Source: Rhodospirillales bacterium (GTDB lineage: Bacteria; Pseudomonadota; Alphaproteobacteria; Rhodospirillales; UBA2165). From it: a stretch of DNA of 53,467 nucleotides. Location of the stretch: contig DUBF01000193.1 in NCBI GenBank assembly GCA_012960465.1, positions 1-53,467 on the forward strand, given 5' to 3'. Shown here in pieces: positions 1-8,879 of this stretch; the stretch's first letter is position 1; the number at the start of each line of letters is the position of its first letter. The notes under the pieces were generated by a model that saw only the letters and a program-made list of their open reading frames with translations, made no database searches and was not told where the DNA came from. The position numbers were made by a program, and so were the translations under genes.

Positions 1-384
1 GTTTGCCAAATTATCCAGTTGTTGACGAAGATCATTAAATTGAACCGCCGATCTTGAGCGGTCCTCTTTATTCTGGTTTGACTTGGCTGCCATTGCCAGG
101 CCCTTCATTTGGGCAACAAGCTTCCCGATGCTATCAAGACCGTTAATAGCGGTTTCAACACTGCTCACGCCTTGGTCTATGCTATCTTTTAGGTTCAATA
201 AATCGGAGGCGCGGTCATTTAAGGCGCGCGCCTGGAAGTATGAAATAGCATTGTCCAAGGCACTGCTAACCTTAAGACCCGTAGAGAGGCGGTTTTGAAC
301 AGTTGCAATTTTATCTGTTGTGCTTTTGAGGGCGAGCAGGTTCGTTCTCGTCGCTGCCGACAAATTCATTGGGCCGTCCACCAT
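1..384 (-). CDS. Flagellin, N-terminal part (partial at window edge)
   Basis: Filament subunit, exported by the flagellar type III system. The 128 codons visible start at the ATG at 384-382 behind an AGGAGAATA-type ribosome site and read MVDGPMNLSAATRTNLLALK, the conserved flagellin N-terminal D0/D1 helix. The frame stays open to base 1, so the gene continues outside the window and is cut by the edge, not broken. It is a close paralogue of the next flagellin at 642-1463: the last visible residues (ROW: SRSAVQFNDLRQQLDNLAN) match it exactly at the same spacing. The two genes are tandem and on the same strand. The match over the first 128 residues and over the last bases of the leader points to recent duplication or gene conversion. 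Confidence 0.93.
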   Translation of the reverse strand, partial: MVDGPMNLSAATRTNLLALKSTTDKIATVQNRLSTGLKVSSALDNAISYFQARALNDRASDLLNLKDSIDQGVSSVETAINGLDSIGKLVAQMKGLAMAAKSNQNKEDRSRSAVQFNDLRQQLDNLAN

Positions 385-641
385 ATTTTTTATTCTCCTA
401 TTCTAGGTTTATAAATTAACTTTTTAGTTAATTTTGGACCCCTGGCTCGGAGATTTTTTTTATAATATTACTCTTCCGGCAATTAAATTTGCACGGTTTT
501 ATCGAATAATATTCATAAGTAGACCATGGAATTAGTAAAGCTTTCGTAAATTTATTTATTTATAATTACATCTTTATTATAACATAAAAAAATGGGAAAC
601 CATAGGTTTCCCATTTTTTTCTCGCATATCGCAACAAGTTA
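385..641 (-). promoter_or_regulatory. Leader and upstream region of the partial flagellin
   Basis: AT-rich noncoding stretch between the two flagellin genes. Next to the start codon it holds a short box, AACCTAGAATAGGAG, that is also present before the second flagellin. Further upstream is a perfect hairpin, AATTAACT / AGTTAATT with a four-base loop, at 414-433. I found no GG-N10-GC sigma-54 site here on the minus strand. The terminator of the upstream flagellin is at 586-620. Confidence 0.5.
586..620 (-). terminator. Rho-independent terminator after flagellin 2
   Basis: A 16-bp perfect inverted repeat: seven A, then TGGGAAACC, loop ATA, GGTTTCCCA, then seven T. It gives a U-rich tail in both directions and lies 21 bases past the stop codon of the flagellin at 642-1463. 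Confidence 0.9.
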
Positions 642-1463
642 CTAGAATAACCGTAATATTGACTGTTCAGATTGCTGGGCAATACTTAGACCGATTGTTC
701 CGAGTTGTTGACGGGTTTGGAGTGTCAACAAATTAGCTGATTCTGTATTAAGGTCGGCGTTAACGAGCTTCGCAGCACCGCCTTCTAACGAGTTGATCAT
801 GTTAGTTGTGAAGTCCAAACGTAATGACAATACCGCAGCGTTAGAGCCCATAGTTGCTGCTGAAGAGCGGAGTGTTGAAAGTGCACTATCAAGATCATTG
901 ATTGCATTTTCAATATTAACATCATCCACCCAGTTCGCAGCTGCCACAACCATCGACAGGCCGGATGAGTCGGATGAAATTCCTGAAACCGTAAGCGTTG
1001 AGCTACCATCTTCACTAAAGGATACTTTTAAGTTGGCAGGCGACCCTTTAATTAGATTTGAGCCTTTATATGACGAATCGTTTGCCAAATTATCCAGTTG
1101 TTGACGAAGATCGTTAAATTGAACCGCCGATCTTGAACGATCCTCTTTGTTAGAATTAGCTTTCGACGCTAATGCAATACCTTTCATTTGAGCGACAAGA
1201 TCTGCAATACTCTCGAGACCGTTCATAGCGGTCTCAACACCACTAACGCCCTGATCAATAGCATCTTTTAGATTGGACAAGTCAGTTGCACGATCGTTGA
1301 GACTACGTGCCTGAAAGTATGAAATAGCATTGTCGATTGCACTATTAACTTTAAGACCCGTCGACAGACGTTTCTGAGTATTTGCAATTAAAGACGTTGT
1401 TCTTTGGAGCGCAAGTAGGTTGGTTCTCGTCGCGTTAGATAAATTTATTGGACCGTCAGCCAT
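642..1463 (-). CDS. Flagellin, short form
   Basis: A 273-residue flagellin. The N-terminal D0/D1 segment (about residues 1-140, starting MADGPINLSNATRTNLLALQ) and the C-terminal D1/D0 helix (ending LGTIGLSIAQQSEQSILRLF) are both present. The hypervariable middle is very short, as in many alphaproteobacterial flagellins of 270-300 residues. The start codon is preceded by the AGGAGAATA ribosome site shared with the neighbouring flagellin. A strong terminator follows at 586-620, so this is probably a monocistronic, highly expressed unit. The paralogue next to it suggests a filament built from more than one flagellin. Confidence 0.96.
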   Translation of the reverse strand: MADGPINLSNATRTNLLALQRTTSLIANTQKRLSTGLKVNSAIDNAISYFQARSLNDRATDLSNLKDAIDQGVSGVETAMNGLESIADLVAQMKGIALASKANSNKEDRSRSAVQFNDLRQQLDNLANDSSYKGSNLIKGSPANLKVSFSEDGSSTLTVSGISSDSSGLSMVVAAANWVDDVNIENAINDLDSALSTLRSSAATMGSNAAVLSLRLDFTTNMINSLEGGAAKLVNADLNTESANLLTLQTRQQLGTIGLSIAQQSEQSILRLF

Positions 1464-1786
1464 ATTATATTCTCCTATTCTAGGTTCATCATTTCACAGG
1501 CCCTTCTGCCTGTCGGGCGGGCCCTTTAATGCTTGCTACAGCCCAAATCTTCCGGACCGCCAAGTGGTACAATGCCAACCATTGTTATTAAAAGGTCACT
1601 TCGGTTCAGTTGGCACCATACAAATTTTCCCAATTAAATGCAATGGTTTTTAATTTTAAAAAAAATATAACAATAACAATATGTTAATACGATTCTATAA
1701 TCTCAATTTTACCTTAATTTCAACTACGACCGTGCATTTTTAAGAATCAGTTTGCACCTTGTAGCTTTTAATATTTTGTTCAAAGA
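1464..1786 (-). promoter_or_regulatory. Flagellin 2 upstream region
   Basis: A 323-base gap with no convincing gene. It holds the ribosome site, a GC-rich hairpin-capable leader (GGCCC at 1499-1503 can pair with GGGCC at 1519-1523), and a weak sigma-54-like site on the minus strand at about 1531-1546 (TTGGGC, then GC ten bases after the GG). The -24 element deviates from TTGGCA, so that promoter is tentative. The structured leader could be a target for FlbT-type mRNA control of flagellin, which is an inference only. Confidence 0.35.
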
Positions 1787-2731
1787 TTATAAAAATTTAG
1801 TCAAAGTTAAATTACTCAGTCTTACCATGGTACTGTATGACGCCTCCAACATTGTTTGATCCTGGGTTAATTCGGCAACGGCCTGGTAGGTGTTTACGCC
1901 TTCGATATCAGATATAATGCCTCTGGCAAAATTCCTCGAAATTTCTATGTTTTTATTTGTCGTCTCCAGTTGCTGAATTCTTGTGCCAATGCCCATCTGA
2001 AGGGATTGAATTTCGCGATCCGACTGGTTAATTAAATTTAAAGCATGTTCAACTTTTGCCATATAATTTGTGTCGGCTCCGGATATATCGGTTGAGCGTA
2101 AAATCCTTATGGAGCGAATCAATTTTTCAAAACCAGGATAAGCTGCAGTTACACCATACTCCATTACGACACCTTCATCTATTCTGGCTTTTACGATGGT
2201 GTCATCACCCTTATAATAAAAAGAGGATTCGGCTTTTGTATTGAAAGTGGTTACTCCATCGTCATATGTCGGAGCGCTGCTCATTGTACCAGTTTCAACG
2301 GGTCTCGTATTTGTTTTTGAGCCTGAGAATAGATAGCGGCCGTTTATCGTCGTATTTAAAAAATCTTCGATTTCCTGAGTTTTTACATCACAAATACCAT
2401 CTTTATTGATACCCTCTGCCAACGTGCCATCCACCATCAGACTACGAAGTAAACCGCGAATATCGGTGATTGAAGTTTTAAGTGCGTCGATGCTATTGAG
2501 TGTGCCATTCATCCGTATATCGACATACACGTTGTCCGCTAAATACTGTTCCATTCGGCGCTCAGATGTCTCCATGCTGACGAGTTGCATAGAATCAAAA
2601 GCTATCCCTGCGTAGTCTTGCGATTTTTGCTGAGAACTAATTTGCGCTTGCTTGTCAGCAAGCCGGCTCTGGGTATCGAGAATAAGCGATGTGACTACTT
2701 TATTTTGGGCTATATCGGCAATCCGTGTCAT
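1787..2731 (-). CDS. flgL: Flagellar hook-filament junction protein FlgL
   Basis: The second junction protein between hook and filament, exported by the flagellar type III system. At 314 residues it has a flagellin-like N-terminal helix (IADIAQNKVVTSLILDTQSR) and a flagellin-like C-terminal helix (about residues 275-314, with ELTQDQTMLEASYSTMVRLS). The ATG lies 8 bases after the flgK stop codon, so it is the last gene of the flgI-cheL-flbY-flgK-flgL unit. Its position directly after flgK, and its length, separate it from the true flagellins next door. Confidence 0.93.
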   Translation of the reverse strand: MTRIADIAQNKVVTSLILDTQSRLADKQAQISSQQKSQDYAGIAFDSMQLVSMETSERRMEQYLADNVYVDIRMNGTLNSIDALKTSITDIRGLLRSLMVDGTLAEGINKDGICDVKTQEIEDFLNTTINGRYLFSGSKTNTRPVETGTMSSAPTYDDGVTTFNTKAESSFYYKGDDTIVKARIDEGVVMEYGVTAAYPGFEKLIRSIRILRSTDISGADTNYMAKVEHALNLINQSDREIQSLQMGIGTRIQQLETTNKNIEISRNFARGIISDIEGVNTYQAVAELTQDQTMLEASYSTMVRLSNLTLTKFL

Positions 2732-2739
2732 GTTATCTC

Positions 2740-5175
2740 CTAACGCATCATATCGTTGAGTACTTCGAAGAGGTTTCGTGTCGTTGTGATTATGCGCGCC
2801 GCAGCCAGATAAGATTGCTCAATTATGATCATATTGGCTAGTTCTTCATCCATATTCACGCCGCTGGCAGACGTATGTGCATTATATAGCTCCATCGTCA
2901 ACTGTTCTTGGAACGTCATGTCCTGATCTAGTTTATTAACTTGGGAAGAATTAGACGAGAGTATAGAAGCCGCATAGTTGGTTAGTGAGCTCGTGGTTTG
3001 CGCTAATCCACCGCCATTAGCTGGGGCTGCTAAGAAAGTTTGTTGGGCGTCAAATTCTGCTGCTATATTGGCCGCTACTGTGCCATCACCAATCGAAATT
3101 CCCTGCGAAGTTGCAGTGGTCAGGCCTCCCGTGTCAACGATCCAGAAGTTGTCACTCTTGCTATTGCTTATTTTTAATTGAGTGTTTGCACCTAGAGTTA
3201 TTACTTCCGCCGAGATGTTATTCATTGAAAGAGTTACATTGTTATTTATTGAAGCGGCAACGGTTGTGAGTGTATCTGCATTTCCGTAAGCGATTGTTGC
3301 TGATGTTGATGCATCTATTGTAAAGTCTAATTGGCCGGCGGTGACGGCAGGGACCAGAACATTAAAGGCCGTTGTGCTGCTGGCTTGGGCTGCAGAAGAA
3401 AAAGAGTTTGATTGAAGCGTTCCGCGGGAAATGAATGAATTGTTTGAGACAATATTTTCACGGACTTTAAGCTTGCTGCTAATACCACGATAATCCGTCC
3501 GCAATCCTGTCTCTGATAAAAAGGTTCCGGCGCCTGTCTCGACAATCGCCAAATTTTCTGAGCCATCCTGAATGACTTCTAATCTAAACCCATCACCATC
3601 GGAAATTACCGTTGCGGTTATTCCTGCTGCTGCGCTAATTTTGGTTGCGAGGTTCGTTAACGTATCATTTGCGGCATAGGTCACGGATCTAGCCCCATTA
3701 GTGGCATCTGTGAATTGCAGTGTTCCTCCTGTAGTAATAACGGCTGCAGATGAACTCGGCTTATAATCGGACCGGTACGCCGCAAAATTTTCTGTTGATT
3801 GATATAAGTTATTCAAACCAAAAAAGTCACTGAAGCCGGCGGCAATTTTGCCAGCGCCCGTCATGGAACTCGTCATTTCATTAATTGTAACGCGATTATC
3901 GTTCCCTGCCGCTAATATAAGATTTCCATTTGTGACTGACGCTACTAAGTTAGCCGTGGTGAACTTGTCATTAATCCCGGTGCCGCCGCCGTTGGTTAGA
4001 AGCGTTGTTACATTTGTAATGTTTGCATCCGCAAGATTAATATATTCGGTCTCAAGTTGATTGCCGCTCTTATCAACGACGCTTACGATAACCAATCCGG
4101 TTGCCTGGCTTATATCAGTTGTACCTTGGATGAAATTATCTCCGGCCAACACCTGCGGCGGGGGAAAGCCCGTACCCTTGTTGTGAGCCTTATTGATTTC
4201 TATTTTAAGGTTTTTAGCCAATTCATCTAATTGCGTCTGTATCGCTCTAAGTTCATGATCGCGGATGTCGATGAGCCCTTTTAGCAGCCCATCTTTGACG
4301 CCTGTTGTGATGTCGGTGGATGCCAAGATTTCTCCAACAAAAATTCCTGGAACACCACCAATAGGATAATTACTATTTGTTGGTCCAGAATAATTCACGG
4401 CAGAAGTCGGAGTGTATTCGAGGACAGCGTTCATAATTGCGGGAGGAACATATGATAGGGCTTGTTTTTGTTTTGTTACTAAGGTTTGCCCGTTTCCTGA
4501 ATACACGCTATAACTGCCATCCGACTGCTCAAAATAAGTGATGTCCATTATTTCCGCGAGCGAGTTAAGTGATCTGTCCCGCTGGTCCTCGATCTCTGCA
4601 GTTGACAATTGGCCAGCAGAAAAAGTCATTATACTTGTGTTGGCATCAACGATTTCATCCAATAAATTATTGACTTTAGTGATAGTCTCTTTCAATTTCC
4701 CGTTGGCGCTGGATCTTAAATGTTGTACTTCCTCGGACATGCGCCGTAGGGCTAAGGCTGTATCTTCAGCTGAGTTGACTGTCAAAAAATGGCTTGCCGA
4801 AACTTCCGGTGAGATAGCTAGGTTATTAAATTGCGCTCCTAAATCTCCGATCTTGTGTGAAATCGAGTTATCATCTGCGGGGGTTCCAAAAAAACTGTTT
4901 AGCTGTGACAAGTAATCTTGTTTTACCGAAATATTTTCTAGCGTCCCCATTTCACCGCGCATTTGTTTAAGGACACCCTGATTTACCCGTCTGGAAATTG
5001 CGCCAATTTCAACACCGTAGCCTTGACCATCAAGGACCCTAGATTTTTGGTCAACAATTTTTCGCGTATAGTCCTCGGTGTTGACGTTTGCAATGTTATT
5101 AGCGATAGTTTGTAACGCCGTTTTTGACGTCTGCATGCCGCTGATCGCACTTTGAAGAGTTAATTCTAATGACAT
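2740..5175 (-). CDS. flgK: Flagellar hook-associated protein FlgK (HAP1), long form
   Basis: The first junction protein on top of the hook. The N-terminal rod/hook motif is clear (SAISGMQTSKTALQTIANNI, then ANVNTEDYTRKIV). The C-terminal family motif is also clear (SGVNMDEELANMIIIEQSY, then LFEVLNDMMR). The protein is 811 residues, clearly longer than the roughly 550 of enteric FlgK. The extra length is in the middle (about residues 330-700), a Ser/Thr/Ala-rich region with repeated flagellin-hook-like elements such as TLTNLATKISAAAGITATVI and TLTTVAASINNNVTLSMNNI, probably surface-exposed domains. The gene is 34 bases after the flgN-like gene and 8 bases before flgL. Confidence 0.95.
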   Translation of the reverse strand: MSLELTLQSAISGMQTSKTALQTIANNIANVNTEDYTRKIVDQKSRVLDGQGYGVEIGAISRRVNQGVLKQMRGEMGTLENISVKQDYLSQLNSFFGTPADDNSISHKIGDLGAQFNNLAISPEVSASHFLTVNSAEDTALALRRMSEEVQHLRSSANGKLKETITKVNNLLDEIVDANTSIMTFSAGQLSTAEIEDQRDRSLNSLAEIMDITYFEQSDGSYSVYSGNGQTLVTKQKQALSYVPPAIMNAVLEYTPTSAVNYSGPTNSNYPIGGVPGIFVGEILASTDITTGVKDGLLKGLIDIRDHELRAIQTQLDELAKNLKIEINKAHNKGTGFPPPQVLAGDNFIQGTTDISQATGLVIVSVVDKSGNQLETEYINLADANITNVTTLLTNGGGTGINDKFTTANLVASVTNGNLILAAGNDNRVTINEMTSSMTGAGKIAAGFSDFFGLNNLYQSTENFAAYRSDYKPSSSAAVITTGGTLQFTDATNGARSVTYAANDTLTNLATKISAAAGITATVISDGDGFRLEVIQDGSENLAIVETGAGTFLSETGLRTDYRGISSKLKVRENIVSNNSFISRGTLQSNSFSSAAQASSTTAFNVLVPAVTAGQLDFTIDASTSATIAYGNADTLTTVAASINNNVTLSMNNISAEVITLGANTQLKISNSKSDNFWIVDTGGLTTATSQGISIGDGTVAANIAAEFDAQQTFLAAPANGGGLAQTTSSLTNYAASILSSNSSQVNKLDQDMTFQEQLTMELYNAHTSASGVNMDEELANMIIIEQSYLAAARIITTTRNLFEVLNDMMR

Positions 5176-5209
5176 CTATTAGCTCCCAGTGGTGCTTAAA
5201 TAACCTTGC

Positions 5210-5656
5210 TTAAAGTTCCTGATTAAGGCCAACAGAAACTGCAGGGCGATAAGCTTGTCGTTTATTGCTGACTGTGGCACCGCTCCTGCCATAGCCCGCT
5301 GTTTTATCTTGATGGTCTATTGCTGATTCAGAAATAATTCTAAATAAATGTTCTCCGGCATCTATTTTAGCCTTCAACCGCGTCGCATTTTCCTCCAAAA
5401 GCAAACCAAATGAAGTGACGGCATCTCTGAGGCGACTGGCCATGCCGGGGTCAATATCTTTCAATTCCTCTTCATTCCCAATAGTTTGCAGTTGTTGTTC
5501 GTACGCATAGCTCAAGGCGATCTTTTCTTTTTGAAAGGGCTTAATGCGATTAGCTCTCTTATTGGTGGCCAAAATAGCATTTTCTTGCTTGAGTAATTTA
5601 CTCAACCGCGCCGTAACATCGAGCAGATCCATAATTTTATCTTCTGTTTTTTTCAT
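5210..5656 (-). CDS. FlgN/FlbY-like flagellar export chaperone
   Basis: A 148-residue, largely helical, soluble protein. Its N-terminal three quarters show the heptad-rich pattern of FlgN-type chaperones (DLLDVTARLSKLLKQENAIL, then about residues 38-110). The tail is polar and probably disordered. FlgN-type proteins hold FlgK and FlgL before export, and this gene sits directly upstream of flgK and flgL, where alphaproteobacteria carry FlbY. The call rests on position, size and helix pattern because sequence conservation in this family is low. An ATG eight codons downstream is an alternative start. Confidence 0.65.
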   Translation of the reverse strand: MKKTEDKIMDLLDVTARLSKLLKQENAILATNKRANRIKPFQKEKIALSYAYEQQLQTIGNEEELKDIDPGMASRLRDAVTSFGLLLEENATRLKAKIDAGEHLFRIISESAIDHQDKTAGYGRSGATVSNKRQAYRPAVSVGLNQEL

Positions 5657-5665
5657 ATCAAAACC

Positions 5666-5989
5666 TTAGGGTTGTTGAATCTCTTGCATTTTCAGTAAAT
5701 CGCGTTGGATCATATTTGCTATGCCTATGCCGCCGTTCTTTGCCATCGATTTTCCAACCTCGTCGACCATTAAAGATCTCCAAATTTTTTCTGCATGACC
5801 ACCACTAAAGGGTTCGGCAGGCTCGATACTAGAAAACATGGGTTGTAGCATTTGCCCTAAAAAGAATGCCTCAAAGTTCTCGGCCACCTCCCGCGCTTTC
5901 TCTCTATTGTCAATCTTACCGAGCGTTGGCGGTACTTTAGCCGATTGTAGGGCCGCCAATCCGATTTCGTTGATATTTTGTATATCCAT
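5666..5989 (-). CDS. Rod-binding protein, CheL / FlgJ N-terminal domain
   Basis: A 107-residue protein made of only the rod-binding half of FlgJ. The family core is visible (REVAENFEAFFLGQMLQPMF, then GGHAEKIWRSLMVDEVGKSM and GIGIANMIQRDLLKM). The muramidase domain of enteric FlgJ is absent, as is usual in alphaproteobacteria, where the short protein is called CheL. It is thought to act as a rod cap or scaffold in the periplasm. It lies 12 bases after flgI and 9 bases before the flgN-like gene, within one transcription unit. Confidence 0.88.
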   Translation of the reverse strand: MDIQNINEIGLAALQSAKVPPTLGKIDNREKAREVAENFEAFFLGQMLQPMFSSIEPAEPFSGGHAEKIWRSLMVDEVGKSMAKNGGIGIANMIQRDLLKMQEIQQP

Positions 5990-6001
5990 TACTCGGGTCC
6001 C

Positions 6002-7153
6002 CTACATCACTGAAATTTCAGCTTGCAATGCTCCTGAAGCCTTAACCGCTTGTAATATCGTGATTAAGTCTCGGGGGCCTATGCCAAGTGAATTCAGACC
6101 ACTTACCAGGTCCTGTAATGTTACTCCACTGTTCACAACTGTCATTTTTTTATCACCATCTTCATCGACCTGTACATCTGTTCGGGCAACAGTTTCCGTT
6201 TCCCCCACTTCAGCAAAAGGCCCGGGCTGCGAGACTTGCGGTGTTTCCGTTACGCGGATCGTTAGGCTGCCTTGTGCGATCGCGACTGTACTGATTTTAA
6301 CATTATCTCCCATTACAATCGTGCCGCTTTGCTCATCAATGATAATGCGCGCCAATTGATCCGGCTCAATCCGAAGTTGCTCAATATCTGTGATAAGTCC
6401 AACCACGTTACCCTCATAATCGTTTGGAATTTCAACAACTAATGTCCCTGGGTCTTTTGGACGGGCAACGTTTGTTCCAAGAAATGCATTTACGGCCTGA
6501 GCCATACGTCGAGCTGTAGTAAAATCAGGATTACGAAGGCTGATATGAACTTTCTTCAGTGAGCTGAGATCAAATTTGATTTCTCTTTCAACAATAGCGC
6601 CATTTGCGATCCTGGCACTTGTGGGCACTCCTTTAGTTACGGTTTCTCCTTGGCCCCCTGCTGTAAAGCCTCCAACTGCAACTTGGCCCTGAGAGACCGC
6701 GTAAACTTCTCCATCTGCGCCGAGGAGTGGCGTAACAAGGAGGGTGCCACCAAGGAGACTTTTTGAATCGCCAAGTGCACTGACAGTCACGTCTATTTTA
6801 CTACCTTGTCTTGCGAAAGCTTGAAGCGTAGCTGTAACCATTACAGCTGCGACATTCTTTGAATCCAGGCCATTTTGTGTGGGCTTTACGCCGAGACGTT
6901 CTAGCATGGCCATCAAACTTTGCTTTGTGAAATGTCCCTCTCCAAGGCTGTCACCTGTGCCATTAAGGCCGACAACTAAACCGTATCCAACCAACATGTT
7001 TTCACGCACGCCTTCAAAGGTAGCAATATCCTTGATGCGAGATGAAGCGTTCGAGACGGCGGCAGAAAAAGTTAAGAAAACGCAGGCTAGAACGATAGAC
7101 CAGATGTATCCGTTCGCCGTTCGCATTTGATTGTTTTTCGTTAATCCCACCAT
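6002..7153 (-). CDS. flgI: Flagellar P-ring protein FlgI
   Basis: The subunit of the P ring, which surrounds the rod in the peptidoglycan layer. At 383 residues it has a Sec signal peptide (hydrophobic segment about residues 16-33, likely cut after Ala36). The family core follows (RIKDIATFEGVRENMLVGYG, then LVVGLNGTGDSL) and the end is RDLITILQAVKASGALQAEI. The ATG follows an AAGGATAT ribosome site. It is the first gene of the flgI-cheL-flgN-flgK-flgL unit, with a sigma-54 site at 7201-7218. Confidence 0.97.
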   Translation of the reverse strand: MVGLTKNNQMRTANGYIWSIVLACVFLTFSAAVSNASSRIKDIATFEGVRENMLVGYGLVVGLNGTGDSLGEGHFTKQSLMAMLERLGVKPTQNGLDSKNVAAVMVTATLQAFARQGSKIDVTVSALGDSKSLLGGTLLVTPLLGADGEVYAVSQGQVAVGGFTAGGQGETVTKGVPTSARIANGAIVEREIKFDLSSLKKVHISLRNPDFTTARRMAQAVNAFLGTNVARPKDPGTLVVEIPNDYEGNVVGLITDIEQLRIEPDQLARIIIDEQSGTIVMGDNVKISTVAIAQGSLTIRVTETPQVSQPGPFAEVGETETVARTDVQVDEDGDKKMTVVNSGVTLQDLVSGLNSLGIGPRDLITILQAVKASGALQAEISVM

Positions 7154-7200
7154 ATTCTATATCCTTTCTTTACGGTTTCACCGTTGATTTCACCTATTAT

Positions 7201-7218
7201 AATGCTATTTTCATGCCA
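7201..7218 (-). promoter_or_regulatory. Sigma-54 promoter of the flgI unit
   Basis: On the minus strand: TGGCATGAAAATAGCATT. The invariant GG and GC are exactly ten bases apart, and the -24 element TGGCA matches consensus. Transcription would start about 40 bases before the flgI ATG. Confidence 0.8.
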
Positions 7219-7281
7219 GTTTTGATATCAATTAAGCCATTGTTTAATATGATTTATTTTTTTGATTTGACTAAAAATTAT

Positions 7282-7331
7282 GTAACTGGACGGTGTATCG
7301 AGATCGAAGTGGGAACAAATTGCCCAGTTAC
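7282..7331 (-). terminator. Possible terminator after flgE
   Basis: An 8-bp inverted repeat, GTAACTGG / CCAGTTAC, with a long loop. On the minus strand it is followed by a U-rich run (ATAATTTTTAG). It lies about 60 bases past the stop codon of the hook gene. The long loop makes the call weak. Confidence 0.35.
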
Positions 7332-7388
7332 TGTTTAATGGCTGGGTCCTTAGGCAATTTCATTGTTCGCGTGCGGTTTGAGAGGAGG

Positions 7389-8669
7389 CTAGGTCTTTAA
7401 GGATGCCGCCAATTTAGTCATCTCATCAATTGATTTAAATACCGTTGCAGATGAATTATAGGCCTGTTGCGACATGATCATATATGTGAATTGGTTCTGT
7501 AAATCGATGTTTGATAATTCGTGATATTCTGGCATGAAGTTAGCAAATTCCCAAATATCATCTGTTACTAATGGGTTTTCGGTTCTTACTTCTCTTAAAA
7601 CAGCTTCACCCGACGCGACTGAACGCTCAAATACATTCCCGGTAAGGCGGTCCAGTGCATCAGCGTTTGTGAATGTGGCCAGGGGAAGTTTGTACAATGT
7701 TGCTTGATTACCATTGGTAAACAGACCTACGATTTTGCCTGCATTATCAAAGTGAAAACTATCTAGCTCCCCTGGTGCGCGGCCATCTCTTTGGAAACCA
7801 AAATAGGTAAACCCTGTCCCCAACGACGTTACGTCGCTTACGTCTAGCGTAAACGCTGTTGTGACACCAGCGGCTGTCGTTATTTCGATTGGCACTGGTG
7901 TGCCGCCTGTCAATGAACCATTTTCGTCAAAGGTGAATGTGGCTGTGCTTGTACTTGTGGAAGTGGCATCGTTTGGGCTGACAGTCATGGTCCAGTTCTG
8001 AGCAGGACGGTTTCGTGTCCAAACTAGGTCAAAGGATTGGGTGTCCCCATTCGCGTCAATAACGGCAGCTGGTGATTTCTCTGATCCGCCAACCTCTACC
8101 GATAACGGAAGATTTAAGGCAACCTCAGCGGCCGTTGTGGCCTGCGCAGCAGCGGGGCCGTTGACACCAAAGGCCTCGGCGTCGATGCGGATAGATGATA
8201 GGGCGCCTCCTGTAGTTATGGTGCCGGCGCTATCGGCCGCCCAGCCCTGAAGATAGTGACCATTTTTATCAACGAGGTAACCTTTATTATACGATTGTCC
8301 GGCAAGATTTTGGGTTGTCTCTCCTGCGTTCTTTCGAAAGGCACCATCTCGTGTATAGAGAGTGTCGCCAGTTCCATCGACCGTGGTATTAAGGACAAAA
8401 AGTCCTTTACCATCAATCGCCAAGTCTAAAGGGTTTTTGGTGTTCAGTAAACGACCTTGTTTTTCAATATAGTTGCGGGTTTGACTTATTACACCACCAA
8501 TATCTTTTTCATTTCCTACTTGGGACGCCAGGACAGTTGCAAACCTCGTGTCGTGTGCCTTATAGCCTCCAGTATGCATGTTTGATACATTTTGGGATAT
8601 ACTCCCAAAAGCAGAAGTTTGTGCAATCATTCCCAGCGTTGGGGCTGAATACATTCCATATATAGGCAT
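7389..8669 (-). CDS. Flagellar hook protein, FlgE family
   Basis: A 426-residue rod/hook protein. The N-terminal motif (AFGSISQNVSNMHTGGYKAH) and the FlgE-type residues after it (DTRFATVLAS) are present. The end (LSNIDLQNQFTYMIMSQQAY, then FKSIDEMTKLAASLKT) is the typical C-terminal hook/rod helix. The length and middle domain fit FlgE better than FlgF or FlgG, which are both encoded elsewhere in the window. A second, divergent hook gene elsewhere on the chromosome cannot be excluded, so no symbol is assigned. It is read from its own sigma-54 site and is divergent from fliX. Confidence 0.85.
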   Translation of the reverse strand: MPIYGMYSAPTLGMIAQTSAFGSISQNVSNMHTGGYKAHDTRFATVLASQVGNEKDIGGVISQTRNYIEKQGRLLNTKNPLDLAIDGKGLFVLNTTVDGTGDTLYTRDGAFRKNAGETTQNLAGQSYNKGYLVDKNGHYLQGWAADSAGTITTGGALSSIRIDAEAFGVNGPAAAQATTAAEVALNLPLSVEVGGSEKSPAAVIDANGDTQSFDLVWTRNRPAQNWTMTVSPNDATSTSTSTATFTFDENGSLTGGTPVPIEITTAAGVTTAFTLDVSDVTSLGTGFTYFGFQRDGRAPGELDSFHFDNAGKIVGLFTNGNQATLYKLPLATFTNADALDRLTGNVFERSVASGEAVLREVRTENPLVTDDIWEFANFMPEYHELSNIDLQNQFTYMIMSQQAYNSSATVFKSIDEMTKLAASLKT

Positions 8670-8732
8670 GACTGACTTTCTCCCACCATAATAGGCATTA
8701 ATAAGTATTTCTGTTATTATCTACGTTTATTT

Positions 8733-8750
8733 AAGCAATATTGATGCCAA
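8733..8750 (-). promoter_or_regulatory. Sigma-54 promoter of the hook gene
   Basis: On the minus strand: TTGGCATCAATATTGCTT. This is a near-consensus sigma-54 site (TGGCA, ten bases from GG to GC, TTGC). The predicted start of transcription is about 54 bases before the hook gene ATG, which has a GGGAG ribosome site. Confidence 0.85.
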
Positions 8751-8879
8751 TTTTTATGTCATTTAAATCATTGTTTTAGCGTCCTAAAATAGATTTTTAT
8801 CGGCTTTCTACGGGGGCGTTCAGGCGCATTGGCCTTTAAACGTGCAATTATTGCCGGGTTGTTATATAAACTACGTCTT

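Noticed and set aside
1531-1546. Firm sigma-54 promoter for flagellin 2
   Set aside because: GG and GC are ten bases apart, but the -24 element is TTGGGC and the -12 element AAGC; kept only as a weak candidate in the upstream-region entry.
5838-6359. Plus-strand open frame of 173 codons
   Set aside because: It lies antisense across the well-supported cheL and flgI genes and has no recognisable motifs.
8829-8879. Upstream codons of fliX as part of the protein, and a plus-strand sigma-54 site for fliX
   Set aside because: The family begins at MKVSG (8880). The site TTGGCCTTTAAACGTGCAA has eleven, not ten, bases between GG and GC.
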